Origin: Litoditis marina
Lineage: Eukaryota; Nematoda; Chromadorea; Rhabditida; Rhabditidae
DNA length: 64,000 nucleotides
Direction of reading: 5' to 3'
NCBI GenBank assembly: GCA_964036275.1
Contig: OZ038433.1
Coordinates: 42,379,336 to 42,443,335 of the forward strand
Shown here: positions 1 through 12,423 of the stretch, piece by piece
How positions within the stretch are numbered: position 1 is the stretch's first letter
Layout of the letters: each line of letters starts with the position of its first letter
The notes under the pieces: model-generated
Databases searched by the model: none
What the model saw: only the letters and a program-made list of their open reading frames with translations
Told to the model about the DNA's origin: nothing
Position numbers and translations under genes: made by a program

Positions 1-811
1 TTTGAAATCGTAAAAAAAGTTGAGACATTAAAGATCATGTTGACAGTCTTCGTCGTGTGATTCGTCATGTGATTCGTCATATAACTTGTAACGTCATCAA
101 CTTTGGAGGTGAAATTCAACGTTTGATCTCGAAACATAAGAATTATTGTAACTTTGTATATTCTATATTCTATTCTAGCTGGTCACGTTGTTTGGTAATT
201 GTAAAGAAGAAAATGACTCTTCTGTTCGAATAGAATGTAGTAAACATGTTTGTCTGTGACGTCATCACATGCATAGTACTCAGGTTGTTTACTTGATTTC
301 GATTTAAGATAGTTTTGCTTATCGATCTCAAAACTCAAGAGACATCGTAACTTATTTAAATGATTCTTTGTTCTGAGTGCAAGGTGATAATTGTATCCAG
401 GGGTGCGTAAAGTCACTAATTACATATTGGCCATTCCTGTTAGAGATATAGACATACAATTAATAGCTGACCTCAACTAAATGTTTGTAAAAATTATGAT
501 CAGTATCTTTAAAACTGGTTTTGGATGATAAATACTCTGATTGAGTGATGAGTTCTCATAGTTAAGAGTAATCAAGCAATTCTACAGAACAAAAAGTGAT
601 AATCAAGAAAAAATAATAGTTTCGTTTGCATAATCATGTAAGCTTTAAGAAAAATAGAAGAAAGTTGGAAAAATGTTGTAGTTTTTCCGTTTTGCTTAGG
701 GAGTGGGTAAGCAAATCCGTTCTGTGGCACGGATTCTCGTGCCGTGGAACGGGATTTCTCGTTACAAAGTGCAAGCGCCGTTACAAATAGTGGATTTGCT
801 TACTACAGAGA
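1..811 (-). mobile_element. Partial Helitron-like unit at the window edge, carrying a small foldback insert
   Basis: The first 120 bases match the segment that follows the GC-rich 3' end in other units (compare 7998-8110 and 52681-52790), including the run of CATGTGAC/TTGTGACGTCA variants. The unit's 3' terminus therefore lies just left of the window. Bases 121-420 resemble the glutamine-poor, AT-rich interior of the unit at 12424. From about 421 to 811 I see no match to other units apart from the inverted repeat at 707-803. No credible coding region. Confidence 0.55.
707..803. repeat. Short inverted-repeat (foldback) element
   Basis: A perfect 12-base inverted pair, GTAAGCAAATCC at 707-718 and its complement at 792-803, encloses a GC-richer core. 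The core has its own hairpin, GGCACG ... CGTGCC, around 724-741. The composition differs from the flanks. It could be a tiny MITE-like insertion or a structural relic; I do not see a convincing target-site duplication. Confidence 0.45.
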
Positions 812-989
812 AAGCAAAATAAATTTTCATGAATTTCATAAATTAAGGTCTCAAAAAATTGTAAGGCCCTAACTCAAAAATCGTACGGGTCATTTGTCTT
901 AGATCATTGTCTGTTATGCATGGTTAAAATTACGGACTAATCGTAACAACTTTTCTATCATCTTATCATGTGTGGTATAGGTGTGGTGA
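812..989 (-). mobile_element. 5'-terminal 178 bp of a 1179-bp Helitron-like unit
   Basis: From 812 the sequence is the same as the last 178 bases of each 1179-bp unit (for example 1991-2168), ending ...GGTGTGGTGA. On the minus strand this is the TCACCACACCTATACC 5' end. The left part of the copy is missing, replaced by the foldback-bearing segment. Confidence 0.75.
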
Positions 990-3900
990 CGGTGTGACCC
1001 TAAAAAACCACTTTCCCGTAGGGCGCTCGGTTCCTTCTTTCTCCAAAACTTGTATCCTGATGATAAAAGGGTTGTGGCCAAGTTTGGAAAAAAATCATCT
1101 TCCCGTACCTGAGTTATTGGAAATCAGTCAAAAACTGATGACGTCATCAGAGGAATTTCAAAAAAAAATATACGTGTTTTATTGAACTGCCATTATGAGG
1201 CATTGGTTTCTCTGAGTTCAGGAAAAATAAAACGAATCAATATTATTGAAACATTTTCAAGATATAAACGTGACGTCTTCGATTTTAGGGGGAAATTCCA
1301 TAATGTATAACTCAGGAATGACTTAACTTTTTTTCGAGCTTTTTTCATATTTAGCTTAAAGTGATCAATGACTAATCACATTGTGAAACTTGTATCAATT
1401 GAACCATTTTGAAAGTGTTGGAAAATTTTGAAAATTAATTTTTTGGAAAACGGTCCACGAACCATGTTTTTTTATAGGCTCATATTGTTCACTTATCTAT
1501 TACATGGTTCATATAAATGTATGAGAAAAAACGTTCGGAACGTTTTCACGAAACAGTTGAAGTTTTCTCAACTTAACATCCATTCATAACTAATCAATAA
1601 ATCGATATTATCGATTTTTGGCAATTGAAAGTCCTATTCATTTATCAAATATGATCTATTGCTGAAGTTTGATCCAAATCCATGGAGCCGTTCGATCAGG
1701 ACAGACATAGTGAAAATTGGTTTTTTACATGAAAATTGTAATAAAAATGTTTAAACTGATTTAGAAGCTAATCCCCTCGATCAATTTGGTCAATAGTCGT
1801 AGTAGTATTTGATGCTATAATTCCAAGACATTCCGACCAGTTTGATCTTCCACCTCGTCCAAAATGGGAATTTCATAGCGGATCGATAAATCGATATATT
1901 GATTTTTTAACGTCATCACATTGTAGGGCTTTATGAGTTAGATGGTTGTTACCAATTAGGTAGCATTCCATTCAGGCGTTGGCTCACAATAAGCAAAATA
2001 AATTTTCATGAATTTCATAAATTAAGGTCTCAAAAAATTGTAAGGCCCTAACTCAAAAATCGTACGGGTCATTTGTCTTAGATCATTGTCTGTTATGCAT
2101 GGTTAAAATTACGGACTAATCGTAACAACTTTTCTATCATCTTATCATGTGTGGTATAGGTGTGGTGACGGTGTGACCCTAAAAAACCACTTTCCCGTAG
2201 GGCGCTCGGTTCCTTCTTTCTCCAAAACTTGTATCCTGATGATAAAAGGGTTGTGGCCAAGTTTGGAAAAAAATCATCTTCCCGTACCTGAGTTATTGGA
2301 AATCAGTCAAAAACTGATGACGTCATCAGAGGAATTTCAAAAAAAAATATACGTGTTTTATTGAACTGCCATTATGAGGCATTGGTTTCTCTGAGTTCAG
2401 GAAAAATAAAACGAATCAATATTATTGAAACATTTTCAAGATATAAACGTGACGTCTTCGATTTTAGGGGGAAATTCCATAATGTATAACTCAGGAATGA
2501 CTTAACTTTTTTTCGAGCTTTTTTCATATTTAGCTTAAAGTGATCAATGACTAATCACATTGTGAAACTTGTATCAATTGAACCATTTTGAAAGTGTTGG
2601 AAAATTTTGAAAATTAATTTTTTGGAAAACGGTCCACGAACCATGTTTTTTTATAGGCTCATATTGTTCACTTATCTATTACATGGTTCATATAAATGTA
2701 TGAGAAAAAACGTTCGGAACGTTTTCACGAAACAGTTGAAGTTTTCTCAACTTAACATCCATTCATAACTAATCAATAAATCGATATTATCGATTTTTGG
2801 CAATTGAAAGTCCTATTCATTTATCAAATATGATCTATTGCTGAAGTTTGATCCAAATCCATGGAGCCGTTCGATCAGGACAGACATAGTGAAAATTGGT
2901 TTTTTACATGAAAATTGTAATAAAAATGTTTAAACTGATTTAGAAGCTAATCCCCTCGATCAATTTGGTCAATAGTCGTAGTAGTATTTGATGCTATAAT
3001 TCCAAGACATTCCGACCAGTTTGATCTTCCACCTCGTCCAAAATGGGAATTTCATAGCGGATCGATAAATCGATATATTGATTTTTTAACGTCATCACAT
3101 TGTAGGGCTTTATGAGTTAGATGGTTGTTACCAATTAGGTAGCATTCCATTCAGGCGTTGGCTCACAATAAGCAAAATAAATTTTCATGAATTTCATAAA
3201 TTAAGGTCTCAAAAAATTGTAAGGCCCTAACTCAAAAATCGTACGGGTCATTTGTCTTAGATCATTGTCTGTTATGCATGGTTAAAATTACGGACTAATC
3301 GTAACAACTTTTCTATCATCTTATCATGTGTGGTATAGGTGTGGTGACGGTGTGACCCTAAAAAACCACTTTCCCGTAGGGCGCTCGGTTCCTTCTTTCT
3401 CCAAAACTTGTATCCTGATGATAAAAGGGTTGTGGCCAAGTTTGGAAAAAAATCATCTTCCCGTACCTGAGTTATTGGAAATCAGTCAAAAACTGATGAC
3501 GTCATCAGAGGAATTTCAAAAAAAAATATACGTGTTTTATTGAACTGCCATTATGAGGCATTGGTTTCTCTGAGTTCAGGAAAAATAAAACGAATCAATA
3601 TTATTGAAACATTTTCAAGATATAAACGTGACGTCTTCGATTTTAGGGGGAAATTCCATAATGTATAACTCAGGAATGACTTAACTTTTTTTCGAGCTTT
3701 TTTCATATTTAGCTTAAAGTGATCAATGACTAATCACATTGTGAAACTTGTATCAATTGAACCATTTTGAAAGTGTTGGAAAATTTTGAAAATTAATTTT
3801 TTGGAAAACGGTCCACGAACCATGTTTTTTTATAGGCTCATATTGTTCACTTATCTATTACATGGTTCATATAAATGTATGAGAAAAAACGTTCGGAACG

Positions 3901-4526
3901 TTTTCACGAAACAGTTGAAGTTTTCTCAACTTAACATCCATTCATAACTAATCAATAAATCGATATTATCGATTTTTGGCAATTGAAAGTCCTATTCATT
4001 TATCAAATATGATCTATTGCTGAAGTTTGATCCAAATCCATGGAGCCGTTCGATCAGGACAGACATAGTGAAAATTGGTTTTTTACATGAAAATTGTAAT
4101 AAAAATGTTTAAACTGATTTAGAAGCTAATCCCCTCGATCAATTTGGTCAATAGTCGTAGTAGTATTTGATGCTATAATTCCAAGACATTCCGACCAGTT
4201 TGATCTTCCACCTCGTCCAAAATGGGAATTTCATAGCGGATCGATAAATCGATATATTGATTTTTTAACGTCATCACATTGTAGGGCTTTATGAGTTAGA
4301 TGGTTGTTACCAATTAGGTAGCATTCCATTCAGGCGTTGGCTCACAATAAGCAAAATAAATTTTCATGAATTTCATAAATTAAGGTCTCAAAAAATTGTA
4401 AGGCCCTAACTCAAAAATCGTACGGGTCATTTGTCTTAGATCATTGTCTGTTATGCATGGTTAAAATTACGGACTAATCGTAACAACTTTTCTATCATCT
4501 TATCATGTGTGGTATAGGTGTGGTGA
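990..4526 (-). repeat. Tandem array: three 1179-bp Helitron-like units
   Basis: Units are 990-2168, 2169-3347 and 3348-4526; I see no differences among them. Each starts on the plus strand with CGGTGTGACCC and ends with GGTGTGGTGA, so on the minus strand each begins TCACC. Each carries the 16-base palindrome CTGATGACGTCATCAG (1135-1150 in the first) followed by a poly-A run and ATATACGTG, then two ATCGAT-rich blocks. The 71-residue frame repeated in each unit crosses the unit junction and is not a credible gene. The 3' terminus here lacks the GC-rich hairpin and CTAG used by other units. Confidence 0.85.
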
Positions 4527-5563
4527 CTAGTGGGTCCCGCGGCTGACGCCGCGGGCCCCGCTAGCTGGGGGTGCCCCCCAGACCCCCGCGTCTTTATCAT
4601 GTTCAAAATTGTTATGGTCGTGACATTTCTACAGTTACTTTAACGTTTTTAAAGTATGCATATGTTGAGATTTTTCAGTTTTACAAATTTCCATAACTAA
4701 TCAATAAATCGATATTATCGATTTTTGTTAATTGAAAGTCCTATTTATTTATCAAGTATGATTTACTGCTCAAGTTTGATCCAATTCCATTCAGCCACGT
4801 TCTCAGGACAGAAACCATGAAAATGGGTTTTTTACAAAAAAAAAGTCATAAAAAGATTTAAACTTAATTAGAGCCAAAAAGTCCGGAGTTGGTTGCTGAC
4901 CAGCCTCGGCTCAACACACTACCAAGATAAGAAGGTAATCGAAGCAAGTTTGGGTTACACTAAGGAAAAATGGCAATTTCATAGCGGATCGATAAATCGA
5001 TATTATTGATTTTTGTTAATTAAAAGTCCTATTCATTTATCGAGTATGATGTTATGCATAAGTTTGATCTCAATCCATTCAGCCGTTTTGTCAGGACAGA
5101 TACCATGAAAATGGTTTTTTTACAAAAAAAAAGTCATAAAAAGGTTTAAACTTAATTAGAGCCAAAAAGTCCGGAGTTGGTTGGTAACCAGCCTTGGCAC
5201 AACACACTACCAAGATAAGAAGGTAATCGAAGCAAGTTTGGGTTACACCAAGGAAAAATGACAATTCCATAGCGGATCGATAAATCGATATATTGATTTT
5301 TTAGGGTCATCATAATGGAGGGCCTCATAAGTTAAGTGGTTGATACCAGTTAGGTAGCAATCCATCAAGCCGTTAGCTCACAGTAACGGAAAGAATTTTT
5401 CGAGAATTTCATAAAATAAGGTCTAAAAAAATTATAAGGCCCTAACTCAAAAATCGTACGGGGGCGCTCGCATTAGATTACTGTCTAATATGCATGGTTG
5501 AAATTACAGCCAAATCGTAACAACTTTTGCGTGACCTTATCATGTGTGCTATAGGTGTGGTGA
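4527..5563 (-). mobile_element. Non-autonomous Helitron-like unit, 1037 bp, CTAG-type 3' end
   Basis: On the plus strand it opens with CTAGTGGGTCCCGCGG, a CCCGCGGC-TGAC-GCCGCGGG hairpin and a second GC hairpin (CTGGGGG/CCCCCCAG). It closes with ATAGGTGTGGTGA. Inside, the module with ATAAATCGATATTATCGAT and the module with ATAAATCGATATATTGAT alternate, and a segment of about 280 bp appears twice (4690-4985 and 4975-5290, imperfect). No coding capacity. Confidence 0.75.
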
Positions 5564-7921
5564 CGGTGTGACCCTAAAAAACCACTTTCCCGTAGGGCGC
5601 TCGGTTCCTTCTTTCTCCAAAACTTGTATCCTGATGATAAAAGGGTTGTGGCCAAGTTTGGAAAAAAATCATCTTCCCGTACCTGAGTTATTGGAAATCA
5701 GTCAAAAACTGATGACGTCATCAGAGGAATTTCAAAAAAAAATATACGTGTTTTATTGAACTGCCATTATGAGGCATTGGTTTCTCTGAGTTCAGGAAAA
5801 ATAAAACGAATCAATATTATTGAAACATTTTCAAGATATAAACGTGACGTCTTCGATTTTAGGGGGAAATTCCATAATGTATAACTCAGGAATGACTTAA
5901 CTTTTTTTCGAGCTTTTTTCATATTTAGCTTAAAGTGATCAATGACTAATCACATTGTGAAACTTGTATCAATTGAACCATTTTGAAAGTGTTGGAAAAT
6001 TTTGAAAATTAATTTTTTGGAAAACGGTCCACGAACCATGTTTTTTTATAGGCTCATATTGTTCACTTATCTATTACATGGTTCATATAAATGTATGAGA
6101 AAAAACGTTCGGAACGTTTTCACGAAACAGTTGAAGTTTTCTCAACTTAACATCCATTCATAACTAATCAATAAATCGATATTATCGATTTTTGGCAATT
6201 GAAAGTCCTATTCATTTATCAAATATGATCTATTGCTGAAGTTTGATCCAAATCCATGGAGCCGTTCGATCAGGACAGACATAGTGAAAATTGGTTTTTT
6301 ACATGAAAATTGTAATAAAAATGTTTAAACTGATTTAGAAGCTAATCCCCTCGATCAATTTGGTCAATAGTCGTAGTAGTATTTGATGCTATAATTCCAA
6401 GACATTCCGACCAGTTTGATCTTCCACCTCGTCCAAAATGGGAATTTCATAGCGGATCGATAAATCGATATATTGATTTTTTAACGTCATCACATTGTAG
6501 GGCTTTATGAGTTAGATGGTTGTTACCAATTAGGTAGCATTCCATTCAGGCGTTGGCTCACAATAAGCAAAATAAATTTTCATGAATTTCATAAATTAAG
6601 GTCTCAAAAAATTGTAAGGCCCTAACTCAAAAATCGTACGGGTCATTTGTCTTAGATCATTGTCTGTTATGCATGGTTAAAATTACGGACTAATCGTAAC
6701 AACTTTTCTATCATCTTATCATGTGTGGTATAGGTGTGGTGACGGTGTGACCCTAAAAAACCACTTTCCCGTAGGGCGCTCGGTTCCTTCTTTCTCCAAA
6801 ACTTGTATCCTGATGATAAAAGGGTTGTGGCCAAGTTTGGAAAAAAATCATCTTCCCGTACCTGAGTTATTGGAAATCAGTCAAAAACTGATGACGTCAT
6901 CAGAGGAATTTCAAAAAAAAATATACGTGTTTTATTGAACTGCCATTATGAGGCATTGGTTTCTCTGAGTTCAGGAAAAATAAAACGAATCAATATTATT
7001 GAAACATTTTCAAGATATAAACGTGACGTCTTCGATTTTAGGGGGAAATTCCATAATGTATAACTCAGGAATGACTTAACTTTTTTTCGAGCTTTTTTCA
7101 TATTTAGCTTAAAGTGATCAATGACTAATCACATTGTGAAACTTGTATCAATTGAACCATTTTGAAAGTGTTGGAAAATTTTGAAAATTAATTTTTTGGA
7201 AAACGGTCCACGAACCATGTTTTTTTATAGGCTCATATTGTTCACTTATCTATTACATGGTTCATATAAATGTATGAGAAAAAACGTTCGGAACGTTTTC
7301 ACGAAACAGTTGAAGTTTTCTCAACTTAACATCCATTCATAACTAATCAATAAATCGATATTATCGATTTTTGGCAATTGAAAGTCCTATTCATTTATCA
7401 AATATGATCTATTGCTGAAGTTTGATCCAAATCCATGGAGCCGTTCGATCAGGACAGACATAGTGAAAATTGGTTTTTTACATGAAAATTGTAATAAAAA
7501 TGTTTAAACTGATTTAGAAGCTAATCCCCTCGATCAATTTGGTCAATAGTCGTAGTAGTATTTGATGCTATAATTCCAAGACATTCCGACCAGTTTGATC
7601 TTCCACCTCGTCCAAAATGGGAATTTCATAGCGGATCGATAAATCGATATATTGATTTTTTAACGTCATCACATTGTAGGGCTTTATGAGTTAGATGGTT
7701 GTTACCAATTAGGTAGCATTCCATTCAGGCGTTGGCTCACAATAAGCAAAATAAATTTTCATGAATTTCATAAATTAAGGTCTCAAAAAATTGTAAGGCC
7801 CTAACTCAAAAATCGTACGGGTCATTTGTCTTAGATCATTGTCTGTTATGCATGGTTAAAATTACGGACTAATCGTAACAACTTTTCTATCATCTTATCA
7901 TGTGTGGTATAGGTGTGGTGA
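5564..7921 (-). repeat. Tandem array: two further 1179-bp Helitron-like units
   Basis: Units are 5564-6742 and 6743-7921, apparently identical to those at 990-4526. The 1179-bp array is thus interrupted by one different unit (4527-5563) and then resumes exactly at the terminal boundary. The first copy is preceded by a 5' end with GTGCTATAGG instead of GTGGTATAGG, so the junction is to a different neighbour. Confidence 0.85.
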
Positions 7922-8963
7922 CTAGTGGGTCCCGCGGCTGACGCCGCGGGCCCCGCTAGCTGGGGGTGCCCCCCAGACCCCCGCGTCTTTGCTATGTTTG
8001 AAATCGTAAAAAAAAGTTAAGGCATCAAAGATCATGTTGACAGTTTTCGTCATGTGACTCATCATGTGACTTGTCGTGTGACTTGTGACGTCATAAATTT
8101 TAGAGATGAACTTCAACAATGTATATCTCGCGAACGACTGAACATTTTCTCGATATTTCACGTATACGAGTATGACTCGTTATTTACTCTTCACACTGAA
8201 ATAATTGTACTTGTTCAACCGTTTTGAAAATTTGATAAACTCAAAATTCAATATTTTTCGAAAATAAAGCATTTTTCTCGGAATTTTTTTAAAGATAATT
8301 ATTTCTCACGCCGAACAAAACATATTCTGAAAGTAAGACAAAAAGTTGTGGAGCCGATTTCGAGAAAAATTTTTTTTTCATATCTAATCAATAAATCGAT
8401 ATTATTGATTTTTTACAATTGAAAGTCATGTTTATTTTTCATATTGTGTTCACAACTGTAGTTTCATAAGATTTGGTTCAGTTGTACCTGAATGGCGTTT
8501 ATCCAAAAATCATGACTTTTTCATAAAAACTCTCATAAAAAATCAATAAATCAATAGCGACAATTAATATTGGGGCTACATAGTCAGAACGTTAGGACAC
8601 GTTCGTTGATGGAGTTACAGAGAAATCGAAACAACTTTTGCGTTATGCATACCAAAAATGACGATTCCATAACGGGTCGATGGATCGATATATTGATTTT
8701 TTAAGGTCATTATATTGAAGAGGTACCAAAGTTATATCATTGATACCAGTTAGGTAGCAGTCCATTCAGGCAATGGCTCACAGTAACAGAAAGAAATTTT
8801 AACAAATTTCATAAAACAGAGCGCCAAAAATCAATAAATCAATAGCGACAATCAATATTGGGGCTATGTAGTTAGGACGTTAGGGCACGTACGTTAGTGA
8901 AGTTATGGACAAATCGAAACAACTTTTGCGTGATACAATTAATGTGGGGTATAGGTGTGGTGA
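7922..8963 (-). mobile_element. Non-autonomous Helitron-like unit, 1042 bp (copy 1 of 2)
   Basis: It has the CTAG plus hairpin 3' end and a TCACCACACCTATACC 5' end. The unit is repeated, with no difference that I can see, at 41892-42933, about 34 kb away and next to a different right-hand neighbour. Small frames inside it are low-complexity and cross the GC block, so I do not treat them as genes. Confidence 0.8.
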
Positions 8964-8988
8964 ATCATGTGTGGTATAGGTGTGGTGA
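8964..8988 (-). repeat. 25-bp stub: an isolated Helitron 5' end
   Basis: This consists only of the terminal 25 bases of a unit (plus strand ATCATGTGTGG ... GTGGTGA) directly after a complete GGTGTGGTGA end. The same stub is at 49137-49161. It looks like a duplicated 5' terminus without a body. Confidence 0.7.
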
Positions 8989-10168
8989 CGGTGTGACCCT
9001 AAAAAACCACTTTCCCGTAGGGCGCTCGGGTCCTTCTTTCTCCAAAACTTGTATCCTGATGATAAAAGGGTTGTGGCCAAGTTTGGAAAAAAATCATGTT
9101 TCCGTACCTGAGTTATTGGACATCATTCAAAAACTGATGACGTCATCAAAGGAATTTCAAAAAAAATATACGTGTTTTATTGAACTGCCATTGTGAAGCA
9201 CAGGTTTATGTGAGTTCAGGAAAAATAAAACTAATCAATATTATTGACACATTTTCGAGATATAAATGTGACGTCTTCGATTTTTGAGGAAAATTCCATA
9301 ACGTATAACTCGGGAATGACTGAATTTTGCCTTGAACTTTTTTCATATTTAGCTTTAAGTTGTCACTAACTAATCACAGTGTGAAACTCGTATCAATTGA
9401 ACCATTTTGAAAGTGTTGGAAAATTTTAAAAATAAATTTTCCGGAAAACGGTCAACGAACCATGGTTTTTTTGTAGGCTCATATTGTTCACTTATCTATT
9501 TTACACTTTCTGTGAATGTACGAGAGAAATCGTTCAGAACGTTCTTGCAGAGTAATTGAAGTTTTCGCAACTCTACATTCATTCATAACTAATCAATAAG
9601 TCGATATTATCGATTTTTCACAATTGAAAGTCATGTTTATTTCTCATGTTATGTTTACCACTGTAGTTTTTATAGAATTTTGTTCAGTCGTACTCGAGTG
9701 GCGTTCATCCAAATATCATGGCTTTTTCATAAAAACTCTTATAAAAAATCAATAGATCAATTTGGTCAACTCGCATTGGAGATGGTTGGTCAGTACACGT
9801 ATCCACTTACGTGGATGTAGTATGGGACAAATCGGTGATGGTGATGGTAACGCTTTTCGTTTTTCGGCATTTTTGTAGCGGGTCGATAAGTCGATATATT
9901 GATTTTTTGAGTTCACCACAATGAAAGGCCTCAAGAGTTAGATGGTTGATAGCAGTTAGGTAGCATTTCATTCAGCCGTTAGCGTACAGTAGCAGAAAGA
10001 AATTTTCATGAATTTCATAAATTAAGGTCCAAAAAAATTATAAGGCCCTAACTCAACTATCGTACGGGTCATTTATCTTAGATCGTTGTCTATTATGCAT
10101 GATTGAAATTACAGCCAAATCGTAACAACTTTTGCGTGACATTATCATGTGTGGTATAGGTGTGGTGA
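8989..10168 (-). mobile_element. Diverged member of the 1179-bp family, 1180 bp
   Basis: It begins CGGTGTGACCC and carries the TGATGACGTCATCA palindrome, the AGGAAAAATAAA block and the ATCGAT blocks in the same order as the 1179-bp units, with scattered substitutions. Its first 600 bases or so recur at 49162-49763. It ends GGTGTGGTGA next to a CTAG-type unit. Confidence 0.75.
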
Positions 10169-10917
10169 CTAGTGGGTCCCGCGGCTGACGCCGCGGGCCC
10201 CGCTAGCTGGGGGTGCCCCCCAGACCCCCGCGTCTTTGTCATGTTTAAAATTGTTATGGTCGTAACATTTCTACAGTTACTTTAACGTTTTTAAAGTATG
10301 CATATGTTGAGATTTTTCAGTTTTACAAATTTCCATAACTAATCAATAAATCGATATTATCGATTTTTGTCAATTGAAAGTCATGTTTATTTTTTATTTT
10401 ATGTTCATTACCATAGTTTCATCGGAATCGGTACTGCCGTTCTCAAATGGCGTTCATCGAAAAAACATGCATTTTTCATAAAATAAGGTCTAAAAAAATT
10501 GTAAGGCCCTAACTCAAAAAAGGGCTCGAGTCGATTGCATTAGATTACTGTCCAGTATGTATAGTTGAAATTAGGGACCGATCGTAAGAACTTGAATGCC
10601 AACGTGGCCAAAATGACGATTCCATAGCGGATCGATAAATCGATATATTGATTTTTTAAGGTTATCATAATAAAGGGCCTCAAGAGTTAGAAGGTTGTTA
10701 TCAGTTAGGTAGCATTCCATCGAGCCGTTGGCTCACAGTAACAGAAAGAAATTTTCAAGAATTTCATAAAATAAGGTCTAAAAAAATTATAAGGCCTTAA
10801 CTCGAAAAACGGGCGGGTCATTTGTCTTAGATCATTGTCTGTTGTGCATGGTTAAAATTACAGACTGATCGTAAGAACTTTAGTGCCCCCTTATCATGTG
10901 TGCTATAGGTGTGGTGA
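10169..10917 (-). mobile_element. Compact Helitron-like unit, 749 bp (first of a tandem pair)
   Basis: Full hairpin/CTAG 3' end and a TCACCACACCTATAGC 5' end. This is among the shortest complete units and shows the minimal plan: GC hairpins, one ATCGATATTATCGAT block, an AAGGCCCTAACTC block, one ATCGATATATTGAT block, and the 5' end. Confidence 0.75.
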
Positions 10918-11666
10918 CTAGTGGGTCCCGCGGCTGACGCCGCGGGCCCCGCTAGCTGGGGGTGCCCCCCAGACCCCCGCGTCTTTGTCATGTTCAAAAT
11001 TGTTATGTTCGTAACATTTTTACAGTTACTTTGATGTCTTTGAAAGTTGTACATGTTGAGATTTTTCCGTTTTACAAATTTTCATAACTAATCAATAAAT
11101 CGATATTATCGATTTTTGTCAATTGAAAGTCATGTTTATTTTTCATTTTATGTTCATTACCATAGTTTCATAGGAATCGATACTGCCGTTCTCAAATGGC
11201 GTTCATCGAAAAAACATACATTTTTCATAAAATAAGGTCTAAAAAAATTGTAAGGCCCTAACTCAAAAAAGGGGTCGAGCCGATCGCATTAGATTACTGT
11301 CCAGTATGCATAGTTGAAATTAGGGACCGATCGTAAGAACTTGAATGCCAACGTGGCCAAAATGACGATTCCATAGCGGATCGATAAATCGATATATTGA
11401 TTTTTTAAGGTTATCATAATAAAGGGCCTCAAGAGTTAGAAGGTTGTTATCAGTTAGGTAGCATTCCATCGAGCCGTTGGCTCACAGTAACAGAAAGAAA
11501 TTTTCAAGAATTTCATAAAATAAGGTCTAAAAAAATTATAAGGCCTTAACTCAAAAAACGGGTGGGTCATTTGTCTTAGATCATTGTCTGTTATGCATGG
11601 TTAAAATTACAGACTGATCGTAAGAACTTTAGTGCCCCCTTATCATGTGTGCTATAGGTGTGGTGA
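10918..11666 (-). mobile_element. Compact Helitron-like unit, 749 bp (second of a tandem pair)
   Basis: Same length and layout as 10169-10917 with a few percent of substitutions, concentrated just after the GC block. The two are direct head-to-tail duplicates sharing identical termini. Confidence 0.75.
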
Positions 11667-12423
11667 CTAGTGGGTCCCGCGGCTGACGCCGCGGGCCCCG
11701 CTAGCTGGGGGTGCCCCCCAGACCCCCGCGTCTTAGTCATGTTTGAAATCGTAAAAAAAAGTTAAGGCATCAAAGATCATGTTGACAGTTCTCGTCATGG
11801 GACTCATCATGTGACTTGTCATGTGACTTGTGACGTCATGAATTTTGGAGGCGAAATTCAACAATGTATATCTCGCGAACGGCTGAACATTTTCTCGAAT
11901 TTTCTTCACAGTTGAGCCCGACTTTTTAATTACGTTTCACAGTTTAATAACTGTACTCGTTCAACAGATTTGAAAATTGAGAAAACTCAAAAAATCAATA
12001 TTTCTCGAAGGGAAGGCCGGTTGCCCCCCAATTTTATTTGATATAATTGAGTCTTATGAACAACGAAACACATGCTGAGAGTAAGAAAAATAGTTACCGT
12101 GCCGATTTTGAGAACTGAATTTTGTCGATTTTCTGATCAATAAATCGATTTATTGATTTTTTAAGGTCACTGTCATGACCTACTATCCAAGTCGATTAGT
12201 TGGTACCAATTGGGTGAAAATCCATCGAGCCGTTGACGCACAGTAACAAAAAATAGATTTTTGAGAATTTGATAAAATAAGGTCTAAAAAAATTATAAGG
12301 CCCTAACTCAGAAAACGTACGGGTCATTTGTCTTAGATCATTGTCTGTTATGTATGGTTGAAGTTACAGACTGATCGTAAGAACTTTAGTGCCCCCTTAT
12401 CATGTGTGGTATAGGTGTGGTGA
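11667..12423 (-). mobile_element. Helitron-like unit, 757 bp
   Basis: Hairpin/CTAG 3' end at the left. The interior follows the TTTGAAATCGTAAAAAAAAG type (compare 7998 and 47150) and the 5' end is GGTATAGGTGTGGTGA. It contains a C-rich tract near 12020. No coding sequence seen. Confidence 0.7.

Noticed and set aside
970..1185. 71-residue frame repeated in each 1179-bp unit
   Set aside because: It starts in the 5' end of one unit and runs across the junction into the next, so it depends on the concatemer. It has no domain features, and diverged relatives (14092, 40713, 49162) keep no coding-type substitution pattern that I can see.
7922..8161. 79-residue minus-strand frame seen twice (7922 and 41892)
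   Set aside because: It is the translation of the GC hairpin plus CATGTGAC repeats, duplicated only because the whole unit is duplicated.
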